A stretch of 64,000 bases of DNA from Bradyrhizobium hipponense (GCF_008123965.1 NZ_VSTH01000062.1:1-64000), one strand, 5' to 3'. Shown: positions 43,919 through 56,093, counted from the first letter of the stretch. Numbers and translations: made by a program. The notes: generated from the sequence alone by a model not told the origin.

Positions 43919-45748
43919 ATGACAAAAAAGCCGACCAACGGGCATGCGCCCGCCAGCAACGGCAGCCGCCGCCACCTTCGCTCGCAGGAATGGTTCAACA
44001 ACCCGCACAACCCGGGCATGACCGCGCTCTATATGGAGCGCTACCTGAACTACGGCCTCACCCGCGCGGAACTTCAGTCCGGCAAGCCGATCATCGGCAT
44101 TGCCCAGACCGGCAATGACCTCTCCCCCTGCAACCGCCACCATATCGAGCTTGCACACCGGGTCCGCGAGGGCATCCGCGAGGCCGGCGGCATTGCGATG
44201 GAATTCCCGACCCACCCGATCCAGGAGACCGGCAAGCGCCCGACCGCGGCACTCGACCGCAATCTCGCCTATCTCGGCCTGGTCGAGATCCTCTACGGCT
44301 ATCCGCTGGACGGCGTGGTGCTGACCACGGGCTGCGACAAGACCACGCCGGCCTGCATGATGGCGGCGGCCACCGTGAACCTGCCCGCGATCGTGCTGTC
44401 GGGCGGCCCGATGCTGAACGGCTGGCACAATGGCGAGCGCACCGGCTCCGGCACCATCGTCTGGAAGTCGCGCGAGCGGCTCGCCGCCGGTGAGATCGAC
44501 TACGAGCAGTTCATGGAGATCGTGGCTTCCTCCGCGCCCTCGGTCGGCCATTGCAACACCATGGGCACCGCCTCGACCATGAACGGGCTTGCCGAAGCCC
44601 TCGGCTTCTCGCTGCCGGGCTGCGCCGCGATCCCGGCGCCTTATCGCGAGCGTGGCCAGATCTCCTACGAGACCGGCAAGCGCATCGTCGAGATGGTCTG
44701 GGAGGATCTGAAACCCTCGGACATCCTGACCCGCAAGGCGTTCGAGAACTGCATCGTGATCAACTCGGCGATCGGCGGCTCGACCAACGCGCCGATCCAC
44801 ATCAACGCCCTGGCCCGCCATATCGGCGTGGAGCTGTCGATCGACGACTGGCAGAAAGTCGGGCACGACGTGCCGCTGCTGGTCAACATGCAGCCGGCCG
44901 GCTTCTATCTTGGCGAGGAATTCCACCGGGCCGGCGGCGTACCCGCCGTGGTGCGCGAGCTGATGAAGCACAAGCGCATCCATGAAGACGCGGTCACGGT
45001 GAACGGCCGCGGCATCGGCGAGAACTGCGCCAATGCGCCGAAACCCGACAACGACGTGATCTGGGCTTACGACAAGCCGCTGGTCAAGGACGCCGGCTTC
45101 CTGGTGCTGCGCGGCAATTTGTTCGATTCCGCGATCATGAAGACCAGCGTGATCTCCAAGGAGTTTCGCGACCGCTACCTCAGCAACCCGAAGGACCTCA
45201 ACGCCTTCGAGGGCCGCGCCGTCGTGTTCGAGGGGCCGGAGGATTATCACACGCGGATCGACGATCCCGCGCTCGAGATCGACGAGCGCTGCGTGCTGTT
45301 CATTCGCGGCACCGGCCCGATCGGCTATCCCGGCGGCGCCGAGGTCGTGAACATGCAGCCGCCGGCGGCACTGATCAAGCGCGGCATCCACTCCCTGCCC
45401 TGCATCGGCGACGGCCGCCAGTCGGGCACCTCGGGTTCCCCCTCGATCCTCAACGCCTCGCCGGAGGCCGCCGCCAATGGCGGGCTTGCGATCCTCAGGA
45501 CCGGCGACCAGGTCCGCATCGACCTCAACAAGGGCAGCGCCAACATCCTGATTTCCGACGACGAGTTGAAGAAGCGCCACGCCGAGCTGATGGCCAATGG
45601 CGGATTCAAGCATCCGCCGAACCAGACGCCGTGGCAGGAGCTCTACCGCAACACCGTCGGTCAGCAGTCGACCGGCGCCTGCATGGAACTCGCCACGCGC
45701 TACCAGAACGTCGCGGGTGCATTTGGCGTGGCGCGGGATAATCACTGA
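43919..45748 (+). CDS. IlvD/Edd family sugar-acid dehydratase
   Basis: A 609-residue iron-sulfur dehydratase that removes water from an aldonate to give a 2-keto-3-deoxy acid. Three cluster cysteines are visible: C71 in 'DLSPCNRHH', C139 in 'TTGCDKT', and one in '[10 protein letters not shown]' near 210. This matches the [2Fe-2S] sugar-acid dehydratases from Rhizobium (L-arabinonate/D-xylonate type) better than dihydroxyacid dehydratase. '[13 protein letters not shown]' near 500 is the substrate loop. AGGAGAGATCA precedes the ATG. Downstream kdgK/eda on the other arm suggest a hexonate substrate. Confidence 0.9.
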   Translation: MTKKPTNGHAPASNGSRRHLRSQEWFNNPHNPGMTALYMERYLNYGLTRAELQSGKPIIGIAQTGNDLSPCNRHHIELAHRVREGIREAGGIAMEFPTHPIQETGKRPTAALDRNLAYLGLVEILYGYPLDGVVLTTGCDKTTPACMMAAATVNLPAIVLSGGPMLNGWHNGERTGSGTIVWKSRERLAAGEIDYEQFMEIVASSAPSVGHCNTMGTASTMNGLAEALGFSLPGCAAIPAPYRERGQISYETGKRIVEMVWEDLKPSDILTRKAFENCIVINSAIGGSTNAPIHINALARHIGVELSIDDWQKVGHDVPLLVNMQPAGFYLGEEFHRAGGVPAVVRELMKHKRIHEDAVTVNGRGIGENCANAPKPDNDVIWAYDKPLVKDAGFLVLRGNLFDSAIMKTSVISKEFRDRYLSNPKDLNAFEGRAVVFEGPEDYHTRIDDPALEIDERCVLFIRGTGPIGYPGGAEVVNMQPPAALIKRGIHSLPCIGDGRQSGTSGSPSILNASPEAAANGGLAILRTGDQVRIDLNKGSANILISDDELKKRHAELMANGGFKHPPNQTPWQELYRNTVGQQSTGACMELATRYQNVAGAFGVARDNH

Positions 45749-45756
45749 CAGCCACT

Positions 45757-45883
45757 GTCATTCCGGGGCGCGGCGAAGTCGCGAGCCCGGAATCCATCAG
45801 GCCGCAGAGCGCGCCGCACAATGGATTCTCAGATGCGCAATCGCGCATCGTAGCTCGCGCCAAGAGGCGCGCCCCGGAATGAC
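45757..45883. repeat. TCATTCCGGGG-family palindromic repeat, copy 3
   Basis: Starts TGTCATTCCGGGGCGCGG and ends GCGCCCCGGAATGACG, with the internal GATGCGCAATCGCGCATCG block seen in the copies at 2135 and 32269. It lies between the dehydratase and first SDR gene, within what is probably one operon. Confidence 0.8.
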
Positions 45884-45906
45884 GAATTCAAAAGGAGAAC
45901 AAGAAA

Positions 45907-46638
45907 ATGGCAGACCGCCTCAAGGGAAAGCGCGCTGTTGTCACCGCCGCAGCTGCAGGCATCGGGCGTGCGTGCGCCATCGCATTCGCGCGTGAGGGTG
46001 CAATCGTCATCGCCACCGACATCAATGAAGGCGGCATCGCGAGCCTGGCGAAGGAAGGCATCGCCGAGACCGCAAAGCTCGACGTTCGCAACACCGCCGA
46101 CGTCAACGCATTTGCCAAGCGCATCGGCAAGGTCGACATCCTGCTCAATGCAGCCGGCTTCGTGCATCACGGCACCATTCTGGATTGCTCGGAGGAAGAC
46201 TGGGATTTCTCGTTCGACCTCAACGTCAAGTCCATGCACCGGACCATCAAGGCGTTCCTGCCGGCGATGCTGGCGGGTGGCGGCGGCAGCATCGTCAACA
46301 TCTCGTCCTGCGCGGCCTTGCGGCCGCCAGCCAACCGCTATGCCTACAGCGCGTCCAAGGCCGCAGTATCGCTGCTGACGCGCGCGGTTGCGCTCGACTT
46401 CATTACACAAGGCATCCGCTGCAACAGCATCTGCCCTGGCACCGTCGAGACGCCGTCGATGCTCGACCGCGCCGCCGCCCAGGGTCCGCAGGGCAAGGAG
46501 ATGTTCATCTCCCGCCAGAAAATGGGCCGGCTCGGCACCGCCGACGAAATCGCGGCGATGGCGGTCTATCTCGGCAGTGACGAAAGCGCGTTCACCACCG
46601 GCGTCGACCTCGTCGTCGACGGCGGCTACATGCTCTGA
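45907..46638 (+). CDS. SDR family oxidoreductase (2-keto-3-deoxy-sugar acid or sugar dehydrogenase-like)
   Basis: A 243-residue classical short-chain dehydrogenase. 'VVTAAAAGIGRACA' is the nucleotide-binding motif (with Ala replacing the usual Gly-x3 residues), 'DILLNAAGFVHHG' follows, then catalytic Ser in 'NISSCAAL' and 'YAYSASK' (Y-x3-K) near 150. 'ATDIN' after beta-2 suggests NAD. The family is close to 2-keto-3-deoxy-L-fuconate dehydrogenases and BDH2-like enzymes (from memory). Its place after the dehydratase suits oxidation of a sugar or keto-deoxy acid in the same pathway. Confidence 0.85.
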   Translation: MADRLKGKRAVVTAAAAGIGRACAIAFAREGAIVIATDINEGGIASLAKEGIAETAKLDVRNTADVNAFAKRIGKVDILLNAAGFVHHGTILDCSEEDWDFSFDLNVKSMHRTIKAFLPAMLAGGGGSIVNISSCAALRPPANRYAYSASKAAVSLLTRAVALDFITQGIRCNSICPGTVETPSMLDRAAAQGPQGKEMFISRQKMGRLGTADEIAAMAVYLGSDESAFTTGVDLVVDGGYML

Positions 46639-46641
46639 TCA

Positions 46642-46745
46642 CTCCTCATCCCGAGGAGGCGCGACCAGCGCCGTCTCGAGGGATGGACCATGGGCTTCAT
46701 GGTTCGAGACGCGCGCAAGTGCGCGCTCCTCACCATGAGGGATAG
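46642..46745. repeat. CTCCTCATCCCGAGGAGGC intergenic repeat
   Basis: A palindromic unit begins CTCCTCATCCCGAGGAGGCG and ends GCGCTCCTCACCATGAGGG. An inner inverted pair (CGTCTCGAGGGATG and the AACCATGA...CGAGACGCG region) lies between. It occupies the gap between the two SDR genes; this type differs from the TCATTCCGGGG family. Confidence 0.7.
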
Positions 46746-46760
46746 GGAAGGGATTTCCGC

Positions 46761-47507
46761 ATGAACAAGATCGATCTCAACGGCCGCGTCGCCATCGTCA
46801 CCGGCGGCGCGCAGGGGTTTGGCCGCGCCATCGTTCAACGCTTCGTCGATTCCGGCGCCAAGGTCGCGATCTGGGATTTCGATGCGCCGCTGGCCGAGAA
46901 AACCGCAAAGGAGATCGGCGGCGAGACCAAAGTCTTCAAGGTCGACATCACCGACACCGCCGGCGTCGAGCAGGCGCGCGATGCGACGCTTGGCGCCTTC
47001 GGCAAGGTCGAGATCCTCGTCAACAATGCCGGCATCGCCGGCGTCAACAAGCCGGTCTGGGAAACCGATCTGGAGGAATGGCGGAAAGTTCTGCGCATCA
47101 ACCTCGACGGCCCCTTCATCTGCTGCAAGGCCATCGTGCCCGCGATGCTCAAGCAGAGATACGGGCGGATCGTCAACATCGCGTCCATTGCCGGTAAGGA
47201 AGGCAATCCGAACGCCTCGCACTATTCGGCCTCCAAGGCCGGCCTGATCGCGCTGACGAAATCGCTCGGCAAGGAGCTCGCCGCGCATGACATCCTGGTC
47301 AATGCGGTGACACCGGCGGCGGCCAAGACCGCGATCTTCGACCAGATGACGCAGCAGCATATCGATTTCATGCTGTCGAAGATTCCGAAAGGCCGCTTCG
47401 TGCTGGTGGAAGAGCTTGCCGCGATGGTGGCGTGGCTCGCATCCGAAGATTGTGCCTTCTCCACCGGCGCGGTGTTTGATATTTCCGGGGGACGGGCGAC
47501 GTACTGA
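46761..47507 (+). CDS. SDR family oxidoreductase
   Basis: A 248-residue classical SDR. 'AIVTGGAQGFGRAI' (T-G-x3-G-x-G) is at residue 10, 'AIWDFD' after beta-2 (NAD preference), 'VNNAGIAG' near 90, catalytic Ser in 'NIASIAG', and 'HYSASKAGL' (Y-x3-K) near 155. It is similar in layout to sugar and 3-oxoacyl reductase-type SDRs. In this locus it may be the first-step sugar dehydrogenase. Two consecutive SDRs in one operon point to two separate oxidation steps. Confidence 0.86.
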   Translation: MNKIDLNGRVAIVTGGAQGFGRAIVQRFVDSGAKVAIWDFDAPLAEKTAKEIGGETKVFKVDITDTAGVEQARDATLGAFGKVEILVNNAGIAGVNKPVWETDLEEWRKVLRINLDGPFICCKAIVPAMLKQRYGRIVNIASIAGKEGNPNASHYSASKAGLIALTKSLGKELAAHDILVNAVTPAAAKTAIFDQMTQQHIDFMLSKIPKGRFVLVEELAAMVAWLASEDCAFSTGAVFDISGGRATY

Positions 47508-47534
47508 GACATTGGCCGCCCGAGGGGGCGGACC

Positions 47535-48686
47535 ATGCGGTTTGGGCGTCGGGATTTTGTCAAGCTCGCAGCGGCCGCGCTGCCGCTACTTCCGCACAAT
47601 GTGCTTGCGCAACTCGCGCCGAACCCGCCGAGCATCCGCTCGCCCTCGCCGGCTGAACGCAGCGCCATGGCACGGCTCGCGCACAGCTTCATGGACAAGT
47701 ACGGCGTGCCGGCGCTGTCCTTTGCGATCGGCTATGCAGGCACTGTTGTCCACGAGGACGCCTTCGGTCTTGCCGATATCGAGCGGAACGAGGCCGTGAC
47801 GCCGCGGCACCTGTTCCGGATCGCCAGCGTCAGCAAGATGATCACCTCGGTCACGCTTTTCCGCCTAATCGAGGAGAGCCGCCTCAAGCTGACGGACCGG
47901 GTGTTCGGTCCCGGCGCGCTGCTCGGCACCGACTATGGGCAGCCGCCCTACTCACCCAGTATCGACCAGATCACGCTCGAGCATCTCCTGACGCACGCCG
48001 CCGGCGGCTGGAGCAACGACAACCGCGATCCCATGTTTACGCATCCGCGGATGGATCATGCACAGCTGATCGCGTGGACGCTCGCCAACCGGCCGCTGGA
48101 CCGCCCGCCAGGCCAGCACTACGCCTACTCCAATTTCGGCTATTGCGTGCTGGGGCGCGTCATCGAGAAGCTCACGGGCCAAGCCTATGCCGAGCACGTC
48201 CGCGCCGAGGTGCTGGCGCGCTGCGGTGTCGCCGACATGACTATCGCCGGCAACACGCGCGACCAGCGCCAGGCCGGCGAGGTCGCCTATTACGGCCAGG
48301 GCGAAGGTCCCTACGACATGAATGTCAGGCGGATGGATTCCCATGGCGGCTGGATCGCGACGCCATCGGATCTCGTCCAGTTTCTGATGCATGTCGACGG
48401 CTACGCGAGGCCAGCGAACATCCTGCGGCCGCGCACGATCGAGGTCATGACCACCGCGCCCGCCTACAGCCCCAACTATGCCAAGGGCTTCTGCGTCAAC
48501 AAATTCGACAATTGGTGGCACAATGGTAGTTTGCCGGGCACCAGCACGATTGCCGTGCGGACCCATGGCGGCTTCTGCTGGGCCGCCTTCACCAACGCCA
48601 GACGGAGGAATTCGAGCATGGATGGCGATCTCGACAATCTGAACTGGAGCATGGCGCGTCAGGTCGCCGAGTGGCGGGTCGCATGA
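47535..48686 (+). CDS. Serine hydrolase, class C beta-lactamase family
   Basis: A 383-residue penicillin-binding/esterase-type hydrolase. A Tat-like leader ('RFGRRDFVKLAAAALPLLP') suggests export. The catalytic S-x-x-K is 'SVSK' near residue 98, the tyrosine motif 'YSNFG' near 197, and 'WWHNGSLPG' near 325 takes the place of the KTG triad, as in many esterases. It could act on a cell-envelope ester, a lactone or a beta-lactam, but none is shown by sequence. It lies 27 bases downstream of the second SDR gene and overlaps the next gene by 4 bases. Confidence 0.85.
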   Translation: MRFGRRDFVKLAAAALPLLPHNVLAQLAPNPPSIRSPSPAERSAMARLAHSFMDKYGVPALSFAIGYAGTVVHEDAFGLADIERNEAVTPRHLFRIASVSKMITSVTLFRLIEESRLKLTDRVFGPGALLGTDYGQPPYSPSIDQITLEHLLTHAAGGWSNDNRDPMFTHPRMDHAQLIAWTLANRPLDRPPGQHYAYSNFGYCVLGRVIEKLTGQAYAEHVRAEVLARCGVADMTIAGNTRDQRQAGEVAYYGQGEGPYDMNVRRMDSHGGWIATPSDLVQFLMHVDGYARPANILRPRTIEVMTTAPAYSPNYAKGFCVNKFDNWWHNGSLPGTSTIAVRTHGGFCWAAFTNARRRNSSMDGDLDNLNWSMARQVAEWRVA

Positions 48687-49075
48687 TCCGGGAAGGCGGA
48701 TGCCTGTGCGGCGCGGTGCGGTTCAAGGCGGAGGGCGAACCGCTGAACGTCCGCATCTGCCATTGCCGCATGTGCCAGAAGGCGATGGGATCGCCCTACT
48801 TCGCTCGCGCTCAGTTCGACCAGCGCGCGCTCACGGTCGAGGGTGAGACCGCGCGATATGCATCCTCGGAAAACATCGACCGCGTGTTCTGCAAGCGCTG
48901 CGGCACGCGGCTGTTCGCCTGGCGGCGCAATGGCACGCTGGCGGGCGTCGCGCTCGCGACCTTCGACGATCGCAACGCCTTCGCGCCGACCGACCACATC
49001 TGGGTCTCGGAAAAGCTCGCCTGGCTGAAGCTCGACGACGGTCTGACGCAATATCCGACGACGATTCCTGCGTAG
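48683..49075 (+). CDS. GFA-like (glutathione-dependent formaldehyde-activating) family protein
   Basis: A 130-residue zinc-binding Mss4-like fold. The first site is 'GGCLCGAVRF' (C-x-C) near residue 5-14, the second 'CHCRMCQKAMGSPY' (C-x-C-x2-C) near 33, and the third 'VFCKRCGTRLFAW' (C-x2-C) near 74. Its ATG overlaps the serine hydrolase stop by 4 bases (ATGA). Most members of this family have unknown function despite the name; formaldehyde activation is not implied. Confidence 0.83.
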   Translation: MIREGGCLCGAVRFKAEGEPLNVRICHCRMCQKAMGSPYFARAQFDQRALTVEGETARYASSENIDRVFCKRCGTRLFAWRRNGTLAGVALATFDDRNAFAPTDHIWVSEKLAWLKLDDGLTQYPTTIPA

Positions 49076-49245
49076 GCTCCGCCGGCGCCGCCGCTGGCTC
49101 GACGCAGAGGCCGCGGGCCTCGCCGATCATTTGCAGCGTGGCATTCCGGAACCTGCCACCCTATGTTGACTTGAAGCGTCGCTGCACCGCCGGTTTCGCT
49201 GGAACGGCTGCAAGGCCGCAGGCAAAAAACCGGGACAGACGAGCC

Positions 49246-49926
49246 GTGAACATTTCCATTTATGACATTTCCGTCTGGGTGCTGCCGCTGGTGCTCGCCA
49301 TCACCTTTCACGAGGCTGCGCACGGCTTCGTCGCGCATCGCCTCGGCGACAACACGGCCTCGCAGCTGGGCCGCGTCAGTTTCAATCCCCTCCGGCACAT
49401 CGACCCGTTCGGCACCCTGATCCTGCCGGCGATGCTGCTGTTTGCGCATTCGCCGTTCCTGTTCGGGTATGCCAAGCCGGTGCCGGTGAATTTCCGCAAC
49501 CTCAACAACCCCAGGCTCGACATGGTCTGGGTGGCACTGGCCGGGCCGGTCACCAACATCCTGTTGGCACTGGTGGCGGCGCTCGCCCTCCACGCGCTGC
49601 CCTGGGCGCCGGCCAACTCGGCGCAATGGATCTTTGACAACCTCAAGAATGCCCTGTTGATCAACGCCGTGCTCGCGGTTTTCAACATGATGCCGATCCC
49701 GCCGCTCGATGGCGGGCGGGTCGCGGTCGGGCTGTTGCCCCGACCGCTCGCCCTGCCACTGGCGCGGCTCGAGCCGTTCGGCATGCTGATCCTGATCGCC
49801 TTCCTGATCCTGCTACCCTTGGCGGGTTCCCAGTTCGGTCTAAATCTTGATGTTATTTCAGCAATACTACGAACGTTGACCGGTTATGTGATTCAGGCTG
49901 TTCTCATTCTGACCGGCAATGCGTAG
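49246..49926 (+). CDS. Site-2 protease family (M50) membrane metalloprotease
   Basis: A 226-residue integral membrane protease with the zinc motif 'ITFHEAAHGF' (HExxH) near residue 21 and the metal-binding 'PIPPLDGGRV' (N/D-x-D-G) near 150, both in hydrophobic segments. There are about six membrane helices and no PDZ domain, so it belongs to the small S2P group rather than RseP. The GTG at 49246 begins the family similarity ('NISIYDISVWVLPLVL'). An upstream ATG at 49138 would add a non-homologous, hydrophilic head. It cuts transmembrane substrates; its target is unknown. Confidence 0.87.
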   Translation: MNISIYDISVWVLPLVLAITFHEAAHGFVAHRLGDNTASQLGRVSFNPLRHIDPFGTLILPAMLLFAHSPFLFGYAKPVPVNFRNLNNPRLDMVWVALAGPVTNILLALVAALALHALPWAPANSAQWIFDNLKNALLINAVLAVFNMMPIPPLDGGRVAVGLLPRPLALPLARLEPFGMLILIAFLILLPLAGSQFGLNLDVISAILRTLTGYVIQAVLILTGNA

Positions 49927-50412
49927 TTGAAACGCGACACCCGCACACACGCCGAAGGGCCCGAGGCCGACTTGGTCAAAGCTGCCGATATGCTGATCGC
50001 GCGACGCGCCGATACCCGCGCTCGCGCTGATTTCGCCACCTGGAAGATGATGGCCAAACTCAACGGGTTGTCCGCGCTGCCGCCTGAGGCCCAGGAATTC
50101 CTCGCCAGCTACAAAACTCTCCTGGCGCAGATGGGCGAAGGCGAGGCCTCCGAGGCCACCACGGCTGCGATCTACAAGGCCTACTATACCGAGATGGGCG
50201 GCGCTGGAATCGCGCCGGACGTCCGCGCTCGCCCGCCCGAGCCGGCGGCGGACAATGTTACCGCTTTCCGCCGTCCGGCGCCGAAGCCGAAGAAGGCGGC
50301 CTCCTTCGTGGCGTCGACGTTTAGCGGGAGCCAGAAGCGTCCGCTGCCAGTGGCGCTGATTTTCGCCTGCCTTGTCGTGGTCTATGTCGGGATCCGGCTT
50401 TACTGGCGCTGA
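49927..50412 (+). CDS. Hypothetical protein with C-terminal membrane helix (161 aa)
   Basis: I do not recognise the family. Residues 10-95 are mainly helical and charged. A Pro/Ala-rich linker (about 100-130) leads to a single hydrophobic C-terminal helix ending 'VVVYVGIRLYWR', a tail-anchor-like arrangement. It starts with TTG directly after the site-2 protease stop, so the two are likely coupled, and the protease could act on or near it. The TTG start is not certain. Confidence 0.6.
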   Translation: MKRDTRTHAEGPEADLVKAADMLIARRADTRARADFATWKMMAKLNGLSALPPEAQEFLASYKTLLAQMGEGEASEATTAAIYKAYYTEMGGAGIAPDVRARPPEPAADNVTAFRRPAPKPKKAASFVASTFSGSQKRPLPVALIFACLVVVYVGIRLYWR

Positions 50413-50436
50413 CCAAGCTATCGCCGCATCGCGGCC

Positions 50437-51201
50437 TCAGCCCTTACTCGCTGCCTTTTCGTTCTTCCTGAAGATCACCGGCAAGACGAATGTCAGCCCG
50501 TCGTCTGCGACCAGCGGCGGCGGCGTCGGTACGGGATCGGAGCGCTTTACCATGCCGATGGCGGCCTCATCGAAGGCCGGATCGCCAGAGCCCTTTTCGA
50601 TGGCGACAGCGACCACATGCCCAAGCCGGTCGAGCGTCAGCCGAACCGAGAGTTCAGCGGCCTTGAACAGGCCCTTGGGATAGCGCTTGTGCCGGTCGAG
50701 ATGCGCGACCAAGTCCTTTTCCCAGCCTTGGCGAATGCGAACGGAGCGGTCGCTCTTCTTCTCGGCGTCCGAGGTCGGCATAGCCGTCGCTTCCGCGGCG
50801 GGCGAAGCTACCGAGGCGTTGGTGGGGACAACCGACTCCTTGGTTTCCTCCTCGACCGGCTTCTTGGTCTCGTTCATCGTCACGGCCCGGTCAGCCTGCT
50901 CGGCTTCCATCGGGACGTCCTTCGGAAGGCTGCTCTCCTTGAGTTCCGCCTTCTGTTCGGTCAGCTCGGGGGACGCCACGGATTCGTTGGAGTCCGGCCC
51001 CGGCGGCAATTCGCTGGGTTCACCGTTGGGCGACATTGCCTCGAGGCCGACCTCGATACCCTGCGGATCAGCGATGAAGTCCGGCTCGTCGCCGCGTAGA
51101 TTGGCGAGCGCCAGCGCCGCTCCGCCCAGATGAAGCGCGAGCGCACCCACTGCGGCGGCGACCCATAGTTTCCGAGAGGGCTTCAGTTCGAGATCGGACA
51201 T
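50437..51201 (-). CDS. tonB: TonB family energy transducer
   Basis: A 254-residue TonB-like protein. It has an N-terminal cytoplasmic stub and one helix ('[21 protein letters not shown]', with the conserved His), then a long acidic Pro/Glu/Ala-rich periplasmic spacer. The C-terminal domain has '[24 protein letters not shown]' and 'VPTPPP' followed by the terminal strand. It transmits proton-motive force from ExbB-ExbD to TonB-dependent receptors. The start at 51201 fits the helix position. It is last gene of the leftward iron-uptake operon, 16 bases after exbD. Confidence 0.9.
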   Translation of the reverse strand: MSDLELKPSRKLWVAAAVGALALHLGGAALALANLRGDEPDFIADPQGIEVGLEAMSPNGEPSELPPGPDSNESVASPELTEQKAELKESSLPKDVPMEAEQADRAVTMNETKKPVEEETKESVVPTNASVASPAAEATAMPTSDAEKKSDRSVRIRQGWEKDLVAHLDRHKRYPKGLFKAAELSVRLTLDRLGHVVAVAIEKGSGDPAFDEAAIGMVKRSDPVPTPPPLVADDGLTFVLPVIFRKNEKAASKG

Positions 51202-51217
51202 CGGCGTTAGGCCTTCG

Positions 51218-51691
<474 letters not shown>

Positions 51692-51694
51692 CGT

Positions 51695-52713
<1,019 letters not shown>

Positions 52714-52717
<4 letters not shown>

Positions 52718-53403
52718 ACTTCGGCCCAGTAGCGAATGAGGTTGTGATAGATGCCCGTCAATTTGACCGTTTCGGGATCGTCACGCCCGAGCCGTTTCAC
52801 TAGCGCCTGAATGGCGGTGTCGAGGTCAAAGATCATGCTGCGGGCTTGATCGTCCCGTATCATGCTCTGAAGCCAGAAGAAAGACGCAACCCGCGTTCCC
52901 CGGGTCACCGGCGTCACGAGATGCAGGCTGGTCGAGGGATAGAGCACGCAGTCCCCGGCTTGCAACTTGACTTCGTGCGAACCGTAGCTGTCCTCGATCA
53001 CAAGTTCGCCACCATCGTACTCTTCCGGCTCAGCGAGGAACAGCGTCACCGACAGGTCGGTGCGGATGCGAAGGCCGGTCAGACGGTCGCCGCGGATCGC
53101 ATTGTCGACGTGGAGGCCGAAATGGTGGCCGCTGCTCGCCGCATAGCGATTGAACAGCGGCGGGAAGATGTGTAGCGGAATCGCCGCGGCCAGGAACCGC
53201 GGATTCGACGTCAGCGCCGAGATGATGCGGTTGCCCAGCTTGCGCGCGACTTCGTTGTCGGGCGGCAGTTGCTCGTTGCGCTTGACCATTGCCGACTGCG
53301 CGCCTGCGGTGGAGCGACCGTCCTCCCAATCGCTGGCATCCATGATGCGGCGGAACTCCGCCACATCATCTTTGCTCAGGATGCCCTCGATGCATGTCAG
53401 CAT
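52714..53403 (-). CDS. Fe(II)/2-oxoglutarate-dependent hydroxylase (PKHD/PiuC type)
   Basis: A 229-residue PKHD-type dioxygenase. The iron-binding triad is H and D in '[13 protein letters not shown]' near residue 95-107 and H in '[15 protein letters not shown]', where the following Arg binds 2-oxoglutarate. GAGG precedes the ATG at 53403; a much longer frame exists but its N-terminal part is antisense to the receptor gene. PiuC proteins are commonly beside siderophore-receptor genes, as here, and may modify iron-siderophore complexes or receptors. It is second in the iron operon. Confidence 0.9.
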
Positions 53404-53422
53404 GGTACCTCGTAGAAGCTTC

Positions 53423-55984
53423 TCAATAGCGCGCCGAGAGCACCAGATAGGCGGCGCGTCCCGGCGCCTCCAGCACGAACGGCGCAGCGCTCTGGTACAG
53501 CGCGTCATAGTAGCGCTTGTCGAAGATGTTGTTGACGAAGAGCTTAAGTTTCCAGTTCTCGTTGATCTTCGCCTCCGCAAATGCGTCGAACCGCCAGTAA
53601 CTCGGGATCGACGTGCCCTGGTTGGCCGCGAGCAATGTGCCGCCGTAGATCTTCGAGCGGTACACTGCCTGTCCGCCGAGCTCCCAGGTGTCGTTGAGCT
53701 GGTACTTCGATAGCAGGCTGAACGACTGATGCGCGATGTTGGCGAGCGGCAGCCCGACATTCGATGTGTACAGTATCGTGTTTGCCGGCCGTGCCAGCGA
53801 CTTCGTGACCTCCGACTCCATGAGAACGAGACCGCCGAACACGCTCCATTTGTCTGTGATCTTGCCGCCGACGCCAAGATCGATGCCACGGATGCGGTAG
53901 GAAGCGCCGGCCGTGATGCAGGAGATATTGCCCGTCGTTCCGGCGGGATACGAACATCCAAGCGCTGCGGCGGCGGCTGCACTGCCGACGTTCTGCGACT
54001 CGCGGGCGTTTTCCTTTTCGGTCTGAAACAGCGCCGCCGTCAGCAGCAGATGGCGGTCGAACAGCTCCCATTTGGTGCCGACCTCGATGGCCTTGTTCTT
54101 CTCCGGCCCGAATATCTGGGTGTTGCCGCCGGCAAGGGTCGGGTTGAGGCCGCCATAGGCCGTGCTGGTGCCGTCGAACTCGGCGCCAACCGGATTCGCC
54201 GAGGTCGCGTACGCCACATAGACGCTGCCGTTCGGCAACGGCTTCAAGGTGAGGCCAAGATTGAAGTTCGGGATCAGGAACTCCGCCGACTGCTGACCGA
54301 AGGCGCCGCTCGCCGCATAGCCTGACGTCTTGATGCTGTAATCGTCATAGCGGAAGCCGCCGTTGAGGATCACCATGTCGCGATAGTTCGCGCTGTCCAT
54401 GACATAGCCGCTGACAGTGTCGATGCTGATCTTGGTCGGCAGGCCGGTGAGGCCTCCTGGTATTGGGAACGGAAGATTGGTGTATTGCGGATTGAACACG
54501 CTGACGTCGCTCTTCGATCCGCTGCCGCTGAAGGGTGTGCCGGTCGCCTGCTCGGAACTGAGACCGGTGTATCTGTCGATCGACGAGCGCTCGCGATCGT
54601 ACTCCACACCGCCGAGCAGGGTGTGCTTGAAGCCGGCGTCGTCGTTGAACTTGTAGGTCGCCTCGGTCTGGTTGGCGAACACGTCAGTGACCTGGTAGCG
54701 ACTCTGCGGATTGGCGCTGAGCGTCGAGGCCGAGAGTGGATTTTTCAGCGACGGCGCTTCGGGAAGGGTGCCGATGTAGTTCTGGGTCGAACGCGAGTCC
54801 CGAATCTTGTTGCTGAGCATCAGGTCGGGCGTAATCTGGATCTCGGCATTGATGGTGCCGATGTCTTGCCCGGTCCGGAAGAAGTCGCGGTTGACGAAGC
54901 CGTAGAAATTGTTGCGGTTGACGCCGAAGTCCGGGAACGGGCCGCCGGCGGTCGACGACGTGCTCGGCCGATAATAAGGCACGCCGAAATCGGGAATGCC
55001 GGTCAATTCGGTGTGGATATAGTTGCCGGTGACCTTGATCGCATCGGTCGGATTCCAGGTCGTGGCGACAAAAGCACCGTTGCGATTGTCGGTGACATAG
55101 CTGCGTCCCGCGACATCGGCGTCCTGGAACAGGCCGCCGGCGCGAACGGCGAGCGTCGGGTTGATCACCTGGTTGACGTCGAGCGTCACTCGCTTGGCGT
55201 GATCGGTGCCAAACGTGGTGTCCATGTTGTAGAAGCTCGTCTCCGTCGTCGCCTGCTTGGTGACGATGTTGATCGCACCGCCGGCGATACCGCGGCCGGA
55301 AAAGGTCGAGCCGGGACCGCGCAAAATCTCGACCTGCTCGGTGAAGAAATTCTCGCGCACGCTGACGCCGGAATCGCGCACACCATCGATGAAGATGTCG
55401 TTGCGGGCATCGAAGCCGCGGATGAAGAAGCGGTCGCCGAAGGCGTTGCCGCCCTCGCCCGTGCCCAATGTCACACCGGCCGTGCTGAGAATGGCCTGCT
55501 TCAGCGTCGTCGCATTCTTGTCTTCGAGCACTTCCTTGCTCAGCACCGTGATCGACTTCGGCGTGTCGACCAGCTTCTCCGGGAACTTGCCGCCGGCCTG
55601 CACGTGATCGACCTTGTAGGGCGCAGCGGGATCCGCATAGGGATTGCGGTCCGCTGCCGGTGCATTTGTGGGGACCACCGGCGCCGTTGCGGCCTGCTGC
55701 CGCTGCGCCGCGCGCCGCAGCGCATTGCGCGCACGAACCTGCTCGGCGGTCGGCTTCGAGGCGGCCGGACGCGGACGCTCGACGGGAGCGTCGACCGTCA
55801 CCGGCGGCAGGTTCGATTGCTGCGCCTGGGCGCCGGTCGACACCGACGCCACTGCGATCAGGCTCGCAACCGCCGAGACCGTCTTGCCAGAACCACCCGA
55901 CGATCTTTCATCCATCGAATCGAACGCTGCTACCGAACGCAACGACTTCGGTGCGACCACCTGCCCCATTACAACACGCCCCAT
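53423..55984 (-). CDS. TonB-dependent siderophore receptor (catecholate/Fiu-type)
   Basis: An 853-residue outer-membrane receptor. A long, Ala/Ser-rich leader (signal peptide ending near 'VSTGAQAQ') precedes an extended segment with a TonB-box-like 'LPPVTVDAP'. The plug domain contains '[16 protein letters not shown]', '[19 protein letters not shown]' and '[22 protein letters not shown]'. The barrel ends in '[13 protein letters not shown]' and terminal 'YLVLSARY' with an aromatic last residue. It imports ferric siderophores with ExbB-ExbD-TonB encoded downstream. It is first gene of the leftward operon with Irr-like sites upstream. The ATG at 55984 is kept; one at 55969 is possible. Confidence 0.92.
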   Translation of the reverse strand: MGRVVMGQVVAPKSLRSVAAFDSMDERSSGGSGKTVSAVASLIAVASVSTGAQAQQSNLPPVTVDAPVERPRPAASKPTAEQVRARNALRRAAQRQQAATAPVVPTNAPAADRNPYADPAAPYKVDHVQAGGKFPEKLVDTPKSITVLSKEVLEDKNATTLKQAILSTAGVTLGTGEGGNAFGDRFFIRGFDARNDIFIDGVRDSGVSVRENFFTEQVEILRGPGSTFSGRGIAGGAINIVTKQATTETSFYNMDTTFGTDHAKRVTLDVNQVINPTLAVRAGGLFQDADVAGRSYVTDNRNGAFVATTWNPTDAIKVTGNYIHTELTGIPDFGVPYYRPSTSSTAGGPFPDFGVNRNNFYGFVNRDFFRTGQDIGTINAEIQITPDLMLSNKIRDSRSTQNYIGTLPEAPSLKNPLSASTLSANPQSRYQVTDVFANQTEATYKFNDDAGFKHTLLGGVEYDRERSSIDRYTGLSSEQATGTPFSGSGSKSDVSVFNPQYTNLPFPIPGGLTGLPTKISIDTVSGYVMDSANYRDMVILNGGFRYDDYSIKTSGYAASGAFGQQSAEFLIPNFNLGLTLKPLPNGSVYVAYATSANPVGAEFDGTSTAYGGLNPTLAGGNTQIFGPEKNKAIEVGTKWELFDRHLLLTAALFQTEKENARESQNVGSAAAAAALGCSYPAGTTGNISCITAGASYRIRGIDLGVGGKITDKWSVFGGLVLMESEVTKSLARPANTILYTSNVGLPLANIAHQSFSLLSKYQLNDTWELGGQAVYRSKIYGGTLLAANQGTSIPSYWRFDAFAEAKINENWKLKLFVNNIFDKRYYDALYQSAAPFVLEAPGRAAYLVLSARY

Positions 55985-56093
55985 TTTCTTGTTCGCTCGC
56001 TCACTTCGACGAACGATGGGGTGTTGGTATCGGCCGCAAAATAGCGGGTCAATGCGAGCAACCCGCGAGAACGCTTGAATAAGTCCAGATCAA

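Noticed and set aside
43916-45745. 609-codon minus-strand frame opposite the dehydratase
   Set aside because: Low-complexity Val/Ala/Arg/Asp composition; the plus-strand product has all family motifs.
53404-53982. N-terminal extension of the PiuC-type hydroxylase
   Set aside because: The extra residues are Ser/Arg-rich and lie antisense or out of frame to the receptor gene; a good ribosome site precedes the ATG at 53403.
54485-56044. Long plus-strand frame opposite the TonB receptor
   Set aside because: Antisense frame without domain; the receptor has plug and barrel motifs on the other strand.
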